This document shows positions 34,212 to 42,489 of a stretch of 64,000 nucleotides of DNA, piece after piece. The notes under the pieces are model-generated. The model ran no database searches and was not told where the DNA came from. It saw nothing but the letters and a program-made list of their open reading frames with translations. Origin of the DNA: Rhodobacteraceae bacterium 63075 (GTDB lineage: Bacteria > Pseudomonadota > Alphaproteobacteria > Rhodobacterales > Rhodobacteraceae). The number at the start of each line of letters is the position of its first letter. The first letter of the stretch is position 1. The translations under genes and the position numbers were made by a program. The stretch is taken from NCBI GenBank assembly GCA_003417655.1, contig QVMW01000001.1:248001-312000 (forward strand), given 5' to 3'.

Positions 34212-36874
34212 CCACCGGGGTTGCCAGCTTCATCAACATCGGCGAGCGCACGAATGTCACCGGCTCCGCCCGTTTCAAGACGCTCATCATGGAGGGCGAT
34301 TATGCCGCCGCGCTCGATGTCGCACGCAGCCAGGTCGAGAACGGGGCGCAGATCATCGACGTGAACATGGACGAGGGGCTGCTCGACTCCGAGGAGGCCA
34401 TGGTCACCTTCCTGAACCTGATCGCCGCCGAGCCCGACATCTCCCGCGTGCCGGTGATGCTGGACAGCTCGAGGTTCGAGGTGATCGAGGCCGGGCTGAA
34501 ATGTGTTCAGGGCCGCGCGGTGGTCAATTCCATCTCGCTCAAGGAAGGCGAGGCGGCCTTTCTCGAACAGGCGCGCACGATCCGCCGCCATGGCGCGGCG
34601 GTCGTCGTCATGGCTTTCGACGAGAACGGACAGGCCGAAACCGCCGAGCACAAGCACGCGATCTGCCGCCGGTCCCACGACCTGCTGACGCAAAAGGCCG
34701 GCTTCGCGCCCTGGGACATCATCTTCGACCCCAACATCTTCGCCGTGGCAACGGGGATCGAGGAGCACAACGACTACGCCAATGCCTTCTTCGAAGCGAT
34801 CAGGCTGATCAAGGCGGACATGCCTCATGCCCATGTTTCCGGCGGGCTGTCCAATGTGTCCTTCTCCTTCCGCGGCAACAACGCGGTGCGCGAGGCGATG
34901 CATTCGGCCTTCCTCTACCACGCCATCCCGCTGGGCATGAACATGGCCATCGTGAACGCCGGGCAGATCACCGTCTATGACGACATCCCCGAGGAGTTGC
35001 GCGCTCGGGTCGAGGACGTGCTCTTCAACCGCCGCGACGACGCGACGGAGCGGCTTCTGGAGATCGCGGATGACTACAAGGGCAGCGGCGAGGCGTCGAA
35101 AAAGGAAGACCCGAAATGGCGCGAGGCTGCCGTGGAGAAGCGGCTGGAACATGCACTTGTCCACGGGATCACCGATTTCGTTGTGGAGGACACCGAGGAC
35201 TGCCGCCAGCGCGCCGAAAAGCCGCTCGACGTGATCGAGGGGCCGCTGATGGACGGGATGAACGTCGTCGGTGATCTCTTCGGCGCGGGCAAGATGTTCC
35301 TGCCGCAGGTTGTCAAATCGGCCCGCGTGATGAAGGCTGCGGTGGCCCATCTGCTGCCCTACATGGAAGAAGAAAAACGCCGGCAGGGCGACACCTCGGC
35401 CAAGGGCAAGGTGGTGATGGCCACGGTGAAGGGCGATGTGCACGACATCGGCAAGAACATCGTGGGCGTCGTGCTGCAATGCAACAACTATGACGTGGTG
35501 GACATGGGCGTTATGGTTCCGACCGAGGGCATCATTGCCAAAGCCAGGGAAGAAAAGGCCGACCTCATCGGGCTTTCCGGGCTGATCACGCCGTCGCTCG
35601 ACCGGATGGTCGAAGTCGCGGGGGAGATGACTCGCCAGGAGCTGGACCTGCCGCTGCTGATCGGCGGGGCGACGACCTCCAAGAAGCACACGGCGCTGAA
35701 GATCGCGCCGGAGTATGACGGCGGTGTTGTCCACGTGGACGATGCCTCCAAGGCCGTGGGTGTCGTCTCGAAGCTCTTGTCGAAGACAGCCGCGCCGGGC
35801 TTTCTGGGCGAGATCGCAGAGGAGCAGGAGAAGATGCGCGCCGGCGACGGGCGCAGCGGCGATCGCCCCACTGCGCCGCTGGAGCAGGCCCGCGCCCATG
35901 CCTTCGACGGCGGCTGGGACAGCTACACGCCCCCCGCGCCGCAGACACCCGGCCTGAGCGTGATCGACGACACGGGCATCGCCGATCTGCGTGGCTACAT
36001 CGACTGGACGCCGTTCTTCTCCACCTGGGAGATGAAGGGCAAGTATCCCGCCATTCTCGATGATCCCGACAAGGGCGCACCGGCACGCGAGCTTTTCGAC
36101 AACGCGCAGGCGATGCTGGACCGGATCGAGGCCGAGGGCTGGTTCTCTCCGCGCGGCGTCGTCGGGCTCTGGCCTGCCAACAGCCGGGGAGATGACATTC
36201 TCGTCTGGACGGACGAAGAGCGCAGCGAGCTGCGCGCACGGATGCCGCAGCTACGCCAGCAGCGCAACAAGACCCGCGACACGGCGCAGATGTGCCTGGC
36301 CGATTTCATCGCCCCCGAGGGCACGCCCGACTGGGCGGGCGGTTTCGCCGTGACCTCCGGGCCGGAAGTGCATGACCTCGCCGAGCGGTTGAAGGCAGAG
36401 GGCAACGACTATGACGCGATCATGGTGCAGGCCCTGGGCGACAGGCTGGCCGAGGCCTTCGCAGAGGCGCTGCACGCGCGGGTGCGCCGCAGCCTGTGGG
36501 GCTATGCCCCGGGCGAGTCGCTTGGCAACGACGCGCTGATCGCCGAGCAATACCGCGGCATCCGCCCGGCGCCGGGCTATCCCGCCTGCCCTGACCACAC
36601 CGAAAAGCGCACCATCTTTGATCTGCTGGAAGCGCCGGAGCATACCGGCATCACGCTGACGGAGTCCTGCGCGATGTGGCCCGCCTCGGCCGTTTCGGGC
36701 CTCTACTTCTCGCACCCCGAGGCGCGCTATTTCGGGATCGGCCGGATCGGGCCTGATCAGGTCTCGGACTATGCCGCGCGCAAGCAGATGGAGATCTGCG
36801 AGGTCGAGAGCTGGCTCGCCCCGAGCCTCGCCTACCAGCCGGGCAGATCATCGGCGGATCGCAAGATCGCCTGA
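34208..36874 (+). CDS. metH: Cobalamin-dependent methionine synthase, pterin/B12/reactivation domains
   Basis: 888 residues lacking the homocysteine domain. Order: pterin-binding barrel (about 5-265, [33 protein letters not shown]), helical B12 cap (about 300-395), B12-binding domain with D-V-H-D-I-G (His412 is the lower cobalt ligand), and the reactivation domain (about 560-885) with SAM site [15 protein letters not shown]. It transfers methyl from methyltetrahydrofolate through cobalamin; the acceptor module is the upstream gene. Start at 34208 overlaps that gene's stop. Confidence 0.95.
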   Translation: MTTGVASFINIGERTNVTGSARFKTLIMEGDYAAALDVARSQVENGAQIIDVNMDEGLLDSEEAMVTFLNLIAAEPDISRVPVMLDSSRFEVIEAGLKCVQGRAVVNSISLKEGEAAFLEQARTIRRHGAAVVVMAFDENGQAETAEHKHAICRRSHDLLTQKAGFAPWDIIFDPNIFAVATGIEEHNDYANAFFEAIRLIKADMPHAHVSGGLSNVSFSFRGNNAVREAMHSAFLYHAIPLGMNMAIVNAGQITVYDDIPEELRARVEDVLFNRRDDATERLLEIADDYKGSGEASKKEDPKWREAAVEKRLEHALVHGITDFVVEDTEDCRQRAEKPLDVIEGPLMDGMNVVGDLFGAGKMFLPQVVKSARVMKAAVAHLLPYMEEEKRRQGDTSAKGKVVMATVKGDVHDIGKNIVGVVLQCNNYDVVDMGVMVPTEGIIAKAREEKADLIGLSGLITPSLDRMVEVAGEMTRQELDLPLLIGGATTSKKHTALKIAPEYDGGVVHVDDASKAVGVVSKLLSKTAAPGFLGEIAEEQEKMRAGDGRSGDRPTAPLEQARAHAFDGGWDSYTPPAPQTPGLSVIDDTGIADLRGYIDWTPFFSTWEMKGKYPAILDDPDKGAPARELFDNAQAMLDRIEAEGWFSPRGVVGLWPANSRGDDILVWTDEERSELRARMPQLRQQRNKTRDTAQMCLADFIAPEGTPDWAGGFAVTSGPEVHDLAERLKAEGNDYDAIMVQALGDRLAEAFAEALHARVRRSLWGYAPGESLGNDALIAEQYRGIRPAPGYPACPDHTEKRTIFDLLEAPEHTGITLTESCAMWPASAVSGLYFSHPEARYFGIGRIGPDQVSDYAARKQMEICEVESWLAPSLAYQPGRSSADRKIA

Positions 36875-36903
36875 CCTTCGCCCCGGCTCCTGCCAAGCGG
36901 TGA

Positions 36904-37506
36904 CTATTCCGGCGCGGTCGCCTTCATGCTCTCGCGTTCCGCGAAGACGGCGAACCAGTCGTCCAGCGCCTGGGCCCCGCTGCGCCAGCCGCGCGCGTCA
37001 TGGCGCAGGTCGAGATAGCCGAGGGCGCAACCGATGGCGATGTGGCTTGCGTCCAGCGGCCCGGCGAGATGGCTCATCCAGCGGCTGTTGATCGCCTCCA
37101 GCGCGGCGCTGATCTTCGCCCATTGCGCGTCCATCCAGCCTGCCGACTGGTGCTCGCGCGGGCGGACGCGGCCCTCGTAGGTGATGAGTATGGCCGCATC
37201 CATGATGGCGTCGGCCATGCTCTCCAGCGTGAGCACCTCCCAGATGCGCGCCTCCGGATAGAGCCCTCCGCCCGCGCGGGCATCGAGAAACCGCGTGATG
37301 ACGCGGCTGTCATGCAGCGCCGGGCCGTCGGGGCGGACCAGCGCGGGGATCTTGCCGACGGGGTTGGCCGCGCGGACCTCGTTGGGTGTGTCCATCGGCG
37401 AGGTGGCGACATGCACTTCTTCCACGCTGCCTGTCTGGTCGGTTTCGTGCAGCAGCACGCGCACCTTGCGCGCATAGGGAGAGGCGGAGGCGGAGACGAG
37501 TTTCAT
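36904..37506 (-). CDS. Glutathione S-transferase family protein
   Basis: 200 residues. Thioredoxin-like N-domain starts MKLVSASASPYARKVRVLLHE (Ser in the usual catalytic area), with GKIPALV cis-Pro and DSRVITRFLD glutathione contacts; an all-helical C-domain follows. The substrate is unknown. Convergent with the methionine synthase gene (29-bp gap). Confidence 0.88.
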   Translation of the reverse strand: MKLVSASASPYARKVRVLLHETDQTGSVEEVHVATSPMDTPNEVRAANPVGKIPALVRPDGPALHDSRVITRFLDARAGGGLYPEARIWEVLTLESMADAIMDAAILITYEGRVRPREHQSAGWMDAQWAKISAALEAINSRWMSHLAGPLDASHIAIGCALGYLDLRHDARGWRSGAQALDDWFAVFAERESMKATAPE

Positions 37507-37910
37507 GGGAGGGGTCCTTGCGGGAGTGGTCTGGGGGTTCAGTGTAGTTCAGGTTGACGTGTTGGGCCATGGTCTGGGAGGGGGGCGAAGTGACTAAACC
37601 GGATTCAATTCCAGAGCAGACATTCAAGCAGGCCCATCGCCAGACCGCGGGATGGCGATCCAATGGCTCTTCTACGCGCTTTATGCCAGCCAAGTCCGGA
37701 CTCCGCTTGAGCGATGCGCCAAGCCTCACCAAATCGCCAGCCCTCGCAGGCGGTCTGGCGATGGGCCGGGCACCTTCGGTGCTATTCCGGCCCGGGCTTT
37801 AGAATAACCGTTTCGGGCTGACTCCCGTCATCGCTTACGAAGGAACTGACGACAGTAAAGTCCCGCACACCAGCCCCTGAACCATCGCGCAGCGAAAGCC
37901 CCTTTCCGCC
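37507..37910. other. 404-bp region without supported gene
   Basis: Between the GST gene start (minus) and the paiB-like gene end (minus). It contains the promoter area of the GST gene and the 137-bp inverted-repeat unit at 37631-37767. No open frame with a ribosome site was found. Confidence 0.6.
37631..37767. repeat. 137-bp unit bounded by perfect 18-bp inverted repeats
   Basis: GGCCCATCGCCAGACCGC (37631-37648) is the exact reverse complement of 37750-37767. Inside, GATGGCGAT (about 37651) and ATCGCCAGCC (about 37732) offer further pairing, so the whole unit can fold as one long hairpin. No target-site duplication is evident. It could be a MITE-like remnant or a structured RNA. Confidence 0.6.
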
Positions 37911-38537
37911 CTACCCCTCCTCGCGGGGCGGGTCGCGCATGAGCGTGGCAAGCTGGCCCGCGTCGGGGCGCAGGGCGGCGGCGTCCAGCGCCTCAGCCGC
38001 GCGCAGGCGCACGCCATCCGGCTTGTTCTGGCTGAGCTTGAAGGTGCTCTCCACCGCGTCGATATGCAGCTTGAACGGCACGATCTGGCGCAGCATCTTC
38101 TCCAGCGGCTCGCGGCGCATCTTGTCCATCGTCCAGACGGGCTTGGGCGCAAGTTCGGCTTCGAAATGGTCGCTGAGCCGGTCCAGAAGCGCGGGGAGCT
38201 CGTCCTGCGGAAGCCTTTCGAGCTGCCCTGTGAGATGCACGGCCACGTAGTTCCATGTCGGCACCTGGTCATCCACCTCGTACCAGTCGGGCGAGACATA
38301 GCCATGCGGCCCCGAAACCGCGAGCCGCGCCTGCAAGGGTGCGGCGAGCCGCGCGATGGGGTTCGAGCGGACGAGGTGCAGCTCGGCGCTCTCACCATCC
38401 TCGGCAATCAGGAAGGGCACATGGCTCAGGAGCGGCGCGCCCTCTGTCGAAACGGCCAGCGTTCCGAAGCCGATCTCGCTGGCGGCGTCGAGCGCGATCT
38501 GCCTGTCCGTTCTGCGAAAGGCGTTGTTGGGGTGCAT
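37911..38537 (-). CDS. PaiB-family FMN-binding protein
   Basis: 208 residues, split-barrel flavin-binding fold. Marks: MHPNNAFR at the N-terminus, SHVPFLI, HLVRSNPIAR, VSGPHGYVSPDWYE and VPTWNYVAVHLTG, the last two being PaiB hallmarks. Named after a Bacillus transcriptional regulator, but most members are only known to bind FMN or haem. Fourth gene of dapF-mtaB-GST-paiB, 3 nt after the GST stop. Confidence 0.88.
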   Translation of the reverse strand: MHPNNAFRRTDRQIALDAASEIGFGTLAVSTEGAPLLSHVPFLIAEDGESAELHLVRSNPIARLAAPLQARLAVSGPHGYVSPDWYEVDDQVPTWNYVAVHLTGQLERLPQDELPALLDRLSDHFEAELAPKPVWTMDKMRREPLEKMLRQIVPFKLHIDAVESTFKLSQNKPDGVRLRAAEALDAAALRPDAGQLATLMRDPPREEG

Positions 38538-38540
38538 GGC

Positions 38541-39179
38541 TCAGCTCTCCGGGAAGGGCTGCCCGGCCTCGCCGGGCTGCCACTGGGGGTATTTGCGCAT
38601 GATGGCGGCGAAGCGCTCGGAGGCCTTGAACCGCGCGAGCCAGCCCTGCACGCCCGTGAACGGCTGGGCCTGCCACCACGCCAGATCGACATGGGCGAAC
38701 TGGCGTATGAACGGCAGGATTGCCAGATCGGCGAGGCGGGGCCGCGCACCGAAGAGCCATGCCGCCCCGCCGAGCTGCGCCTCCAGCCTTTCGACGAAAC
38801 GCATCGCCTCGTCGCGGCTCAAGGTCGGATCAACACCCTCGTAGCGGGTCGGATACTTGTAGCGGTCGAGCGCCGTCTTGAACGGCCCGTCGCAGAACTG
38901 GATCAGCGCCTGGCCCTCCTTCTGCATGTCCGCCAGCCCCTCGGGATCGTTTCGCTCAAGCGCCCAGATCATGATGTCGAGGCTCTCGTCGATCACGCTG
39001 TCGCCGGTGTCAATGCAAGGCACCGTTGCGCTGGGCGAGGTGTCCAGAAAGGCCTGCGGCTTGTCGCGCAGCACCACCTCGCGCAGTTCGACCTGCTGGC
39101 CTGCCGAGGCCAGCGCCAGCCGCGCGCGCATCGCGTAGGGGCAGCGGCGGAAGGACCAGAGGACAGGCCGGGCCGTCAT
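38541..39179 (-). CDS. Glutathione S-transferase family protein
   Basis: 212 residues. Glutaredoxin-like active site R-C-P-Y-A-M-R-A-R near residue 13, cis-Pro in ATVPCIDTG, DESLDIMIW, and a helical C-domain ending in PQWQPGEAGQPF. The CPYA motif suggests thiol-transfer (omega/EcYfcG-like) chemistry. ATG overlaps the mtaB stop (ATGA). Distinct from the GST at 36.9-37.5 kb. Confidence 0.9.
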   Translation of the reverse strand: MTARPVLWSFRRCPYAMRARLALASAGQQVELREVVLRDKPQAFLDTSPSATVPCIDTGDSVIDESLDIMIWALERNDPEGLADMQKEGQALIQFCDGPFKTALDRYKYPTRYEGVDPTLSRDEAMRFVERLEAQLGGAAWLFGARPRLADLAILPFIRQFAHVDLAWWQAQPFTGVQGWLARFKASERFAAIMRKYPQWQPGEAGQPFPES

Positions 39180-40438
39180 GCCGCCTGCGCGGTGAGCGCC
39201 GTGTCGTCATGGCCCGTCACGCGCGCGCTGATGATCGCGCCTTCCGGCTGGGGCGTGTCGAGCCGGACTTCCGCGAATTGCTCGGTGCGGCCCATCTGCG
39301 GGGTCTCCATGAGCACGCTGTGGTCCCTGCCGGTCTGTGCGGCGAGATGCGCCTCGACGCGCCGCGCGCCCGCCGCGCGCAGCCGCGCCGCGCGGGACTT
39401 GATCGCCGCACCGTCCACCTGCGGCATCCGCGCCGCTGGCGTGCCTTGCCGCGGCGAATAGGGGAAGACATGCAGCCATGTGAGCTGGCAGTCATCCACG
39501 AGCCTCAGCGAGTTTTCGAACTGCGCCTCCGTCTCCGTCGGGAAACCCGCGATGATATCGGCTCCGAAGGTCATGTCGGGGCGCAGTTTGAGCGCCTCCT
39601 CGGTGAAGCGGATCGCATCGTCGCGCAGGTGCCGCCGCTTCATCCGCTTGAGAATGAGATCGTCGCCGTGCTGAAGGCTCAGGTGCAGATGCGGCATCAG
39701 GCGCGCTTCCGTGGCGATGGCCTGCATGAGGTTCTCGTCGGCCTCGATACTGTCGATCGAGGAGATGCGCAGGCGCGGCAGGTCGGGGACCAGCTTGAGG
39801 ATGCGCATGACCAGATCGCCGAAGCGTGGGCTGGCGGGCAGGTCCGCGCCCCAGCTCGTCAGGTCGACGCCGGTGAGCACGACCTCGCCAAAGCCGGCAT
39901 CCACCAGCCGCTTGATCTGCTCCACGACGACACCCGCAGGCACCGAGCGCGAATTGCCCCGGCCGAAGGGGATGATGCAGAAGGTGCAGCGGTGATCGCA
40001 GCCGTTCTGGACCTGCACGTAGGCGCGGCTGCGCGCGCCGAACCCGTCGATCATGTGCCCGGCTGTCTCGGTCACCGACATGATGTCGTTGACGATCACC
40101 TTCTCGGTCTCGCCGATCATGTCGGGCGCGAGGCTCTGCCAGGTCCCGGGCTGCATCTTCTCGTGGTTGCCGACAACGCGGGTGACCTCGGGCATGGCCG
40201 CGAAGGTCTCGGGCTCTGTCTGCGCGGCGCAGCCTGTCACGATGATCGGCGCGTCGGGGCGCTCGCGCTTCAGCCGCCGGATCTCCTTGCGGGCCTTGCG
40301 CACGGCTTCGGCCGTGACGGCGCAGGTGTTGACGACCTGCACGTCCTTCAGCCCGGCCGCCTCGGCCAGCTCGCGCATCGCCGCGGATTCATAGGCGTTG
40401 AGGCGGCAGCCCAGCGTGGTGAACCTCGGCGCGCTCAT
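39176..40438 (-). CDS. mtaB: tRNA ct6A37 methylthiotransferase MtaB
   Basis: 420 residues. Radical-SAM enzyme adding a methylthio group to t6A at position 37. N-terminal UPF0004 domain with cluster cysteines C11, C39 and C70; radical SAM CxxxCxxC at C147, C151, C154 (CDHRCTFC); C-terminal TRAM-like region. [13 protein letters not shown] separates MtaB from MiaB and RimO. Start at 40438 overlaps the dapF stop as ATGA; codons upstream in frame are a shadow of dapF. Confidence 0.93.
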   Translation of the reverse strand: MSAPRFTTLGCRLNAYESAAMRELAEAAGLKDVQVVNTCAVTAEAVRKARKEIRRLKRERPDAPIIVTGCAAQTEPETFAAMPEVTRVVGNHEKMQPGTWQSLAPDMIGETEKVIVNDIMSVTETAGHMIDGFGARSRAYVQVQNGCDHRCTFCIIPFGRGNSRSVPAGVVVEQIKRLVDAGFGEVVLTGVDLTSWGADLPASPRFGDLVMRILKLVPDLPRLRISSIDSIEADENLMQAIATEARLMPHLHLSLQHGDDLILKRMKRRHLRDDAIRFTEEALKLRPDMTFGADIIAGFPTETEAQFENSLRLVDDCQLTWLHVFPYSPRQGTPAARMPQVDGAAIKSRAARLRAAGARRVEAHLAAQTGRDHSVLMETPQMGRTEQFAEVRLDTPQPEGAIISARVTGHDDTALTAQAA

Positions 40439-41250
40439 GCCAGCCTCCAGCGCCCGTCGAAGACATGGGCCGTCTCGCCCACCATCCAGACGCCATCCTC
40501 CCGCCAGTCGATCTCCAGATCGCCCCCGTCGAGCGTGATGCGGACCTTGCGCCCGGTCAGCCCGCGCCGCGCGGCGGCGACGGCGGTGGCGCAGGAGGAC
40601 GAGCCCGAGGCCAGCGTGATGCCCACGCCGCGCTCCCAGACGCGCATGCGGATGTGATCGGGGCCTATGACGCTGGCCACCTGCACGTTGGTGCGCTCGG
40701 GAAAGAGCGGGTGATGCTCGTAGCGCGGGCCGAACTTCTCCAGCGGGATCGCCTCGGCATCCTCCACGAAAAAGGTGCAATGCGGATTGCCCATGCCGTT
40801 GGCCACGGGGCCGCCCTCGATGGGCAGCTCCAGCGTCTCCATCTCCTCGCTGAGCGGGACCTCGCGCCAGCCCGTCATCGGCTGGCCCATGTTGACGGCG
40901 GTGCGCCCGTCGCCGGCATCCTGCGCGTAAAGATCGCCCCGCGCGGTGGTGATGTGCAGGCTCTCCTTGCCGCTCTCGTCCATCACGTGCCGGGCGATGC
41001 AGCGGGTGGCATTGCCGCAGGCACCCGCCTGGCTGCCGTCGGAATTCCAGAAGACGAGATGGATATCGGCCCCGTCCGCATCGCGGATCTCGGCGAGCTG
41101 GTCATAGCCCACGCCGCGATGCCTGTCGCCCATGGCGAGCGCCAGCGCCCGGTCCACCCGCGACGCCTGCCCGCGGCTGTCGATGACAACGAAATCATTG
41201 CCCAGCCCGTGCATCTTCATGAAGGGAATATATGTCTCGCGCGTGCCCAT
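40435..41250 (-). CDS. dapF: Diaminopimelate epimerase
   Basis: 271 residues. Interconverts LL- and meso-diaminopimelate for peptidoglycan and lysine. [15 protein letters not shown] at the N-terminus; the two catalytic cysteines are in [10 protein letters not shown] and GSSSCATAV. The start at 41250 ([15 protein letters not shown]) is preferred to ATGs at 41259 and 41289. First gene of a four-gene operon joined by ATGA overlaps. Confidence 0.95.
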   Translation of the reverse strand: MGTRETYIPFMKMHGLGNDFVVIDSRGQASRVDRALALAMGDRHRGVGYDQLAEIRDADGADIHLVFWNSDGSQAGACGNATRCIARHVMDESGKESLHITTARGDLYAQDAGDGRTAVNMGQPMTGWREVPLSEEMETLELPIEGGPVANGMGNPHCTFFVEDAEAIPLEKFGPRYEHHPLFPERTNVQVASVIGPDHIRMRVWERGVGITLASGSSSCATAVAAARRGLTGRKVRITLDGGDLEIDWREDGVWMVGETAHVFDGRWRLA

Positions 41251-41316
41251 GGGGCGCATATACGCCCGCACCGAAAGAGAATCCAGCATCGCGCGATGAT
41301 TTGACGATTTTCGGGG

Positions 41317-41345
41317 TTGACCGCCCGGGCACAGCTTTCTAAGTA
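41317..41345 (+). promoter_or_regulatory. Promoter of tRNA-Lys
   Basis: -35 TTGACC (41317-41322), 17-nt spacer, -10 TAAGTA (41340-41345). The predicted transcript start is about 5 nt before the mature tRNA, which fits a single tRNA gene. Confidence 0.6.
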
Positions 41346-41355
41346 GCGCTCCAGT

Positions 41356-41431
41356 GGGCCGTTAGCTCAGTTGGTAGAGCAACTGACTTTTAATCAGTGG
41401 GTCGCAGGTTCGATCCCTGCACGGCTCACCA
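41356..41431 (+). tRNA. tRNA-Lys (anticodon TTT)
   Basis: 76 nt with encoded CCA. Acceptor GGGCCGT pairs with ACGGCTC (one G-T), D arm TAGCTCAGTTGGTAGAGC, anticodon arm CTGACTTTTAATCAG with anticodon TTT, and T arm GCAGGTTCGATCCCTGC, all intact. Discriminator A. tRNA genes are frequent insertion sites, and accessory genes begin on its right side. Confidence 0.97.
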
Positions 41432-41554
41432 CTGTTTCAGACGACGTGAACCAAGAGAAACAGCGCGACCTGGCGTTTGGAAACGCACGGGCCGAGCCTT
41501 TGACACAACGTCTTCTCGATGCCGGATTGCCGTGTTGCGCGCCGGGGACAAGCC

Positions 41555-42418
41555 TCAGGCGCGCCATTTCTCGGGCAGCTCGAAGCCCTCGGCTTCGATT
41601 TCCTTTTCGATGCGCTTGATGTCGTCTTCGAACAGCTCGGGGAAGAAATCGGGCATGGGGCGGCTGACGCTTTCGGTGAAGCGACGGTCGAGGAGCTGTT
41701 GCGGGTAGTTGAAGTTGCTGATCCCGAGGAAATCCTCGATCTCCGTGAGGGTGCCGCGTTGGTCGGCGTGCAGATTCTCGTAGAAGATGACCTTCCGCTG
41801 CTCCTCGGCGAGCCCCTTGCGCATCCGGCGCAGGACGGCACCATATTCCGCGTTGCCCCAGATATGCGGCATGCGCACGAACTTCTCGAAATCTGTTGGC
41901 GACCATTCGTCGAGATGGTGCAGGCCATTTGTCATTTGCAGGTGAAACTTGGTGTGGCTCCAGAGCCGCTTGATTGGTTGGCGCATCGTGTAGAGCACGC
42001 GCAGCTCCCCGCAGCTTTCGGCGATCTGCGGCCAGGCCGTCTCCGGCACGAAGGCGTGCAGGTTGGAGAAATCGCAGGCCCATTCCTCCGAATCGCGCAG
42101 GGCGAAGAGGTTGCGATACCAGAAGTCATCGACAGGTCGGTTCAGGTAATTCGCGACCCAGTGCAGGTTGAAGCGGATGCGATCTATGTTCGCCTTGGCC
42201 GGGTCGAAGCGATACAGATACCTGTCCTTGGCGGCCTGCAGGCGGCGCTGCTCGCTCAGGTGCCGGCCATCGACGTATTTGTGATAGAAATAGTGGATTT
42301 CCTTCTCAAAGGTGAAATGCAGCGAAGGATGGCGTTCGAGCACGGCGTAGAGCCATGTCGTTCCAGCTTTCATCGCACCTATGCTCAGGAAAAGCTTGCC
42401 GAAAGTCTTCTGATTCAT
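41555..42418 (-). CDS. Sulfotransferase domain protein
   Basis: 287 residues. PAPS 5'-phosphosulfate loop SIGAMKAGTTWLY near the N-terminus and the 3'-phosphate region YTMRQPIKRLWSHTKFH. It resembles heparan-type carbohydrate sulfotransferases (EKEIHYF follows the loop). No signal peptide, so it acts in the cytoplasm, probably on a lipid-linked or nascent polysaccharide. It lies 71 nt downstream of the RTX peptidase gene on the same strand. Confidence 0.85.
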   Translation of the reverse strand: MNQKTFGKLFLSIGAMKAGTTWLYAVLERHPSLHFTFEKEIHYFYHKYVDGRHLSEQRRLQAAKDRYLYRFDPAKANIDRIRFNLHWVANYLNRPVDDFWYRNLFALRDSEEWACDFSNLHAFVPETAWPQIAESCGELRVLYTMRQPIKRLWSHTKFHLQMTNGLHHLDEWSPTDFEKFVRMPHIWGNAEYGAVLRRMRKGLAEEQRKVIFYENLHADQRGTLTEIEDFLGISNFNYPQQLLDRRFTESVSRPMPDFFPELFEDDIKRIEKEIEAEGFELPEKWRA

Positions 42419-42489
42419 GTGCCCGATTGCCTTATCAACACTATTGTCGGAGGCCTATTCGGGCCTCCGACGCAGATAAAGCAGACGGA

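Noticed and set aside
33977..35899. 640-codon minus-strand frame across metH
   Set aside because: Shadow of metH; composition is Arg/His/Val-rich without motifs.
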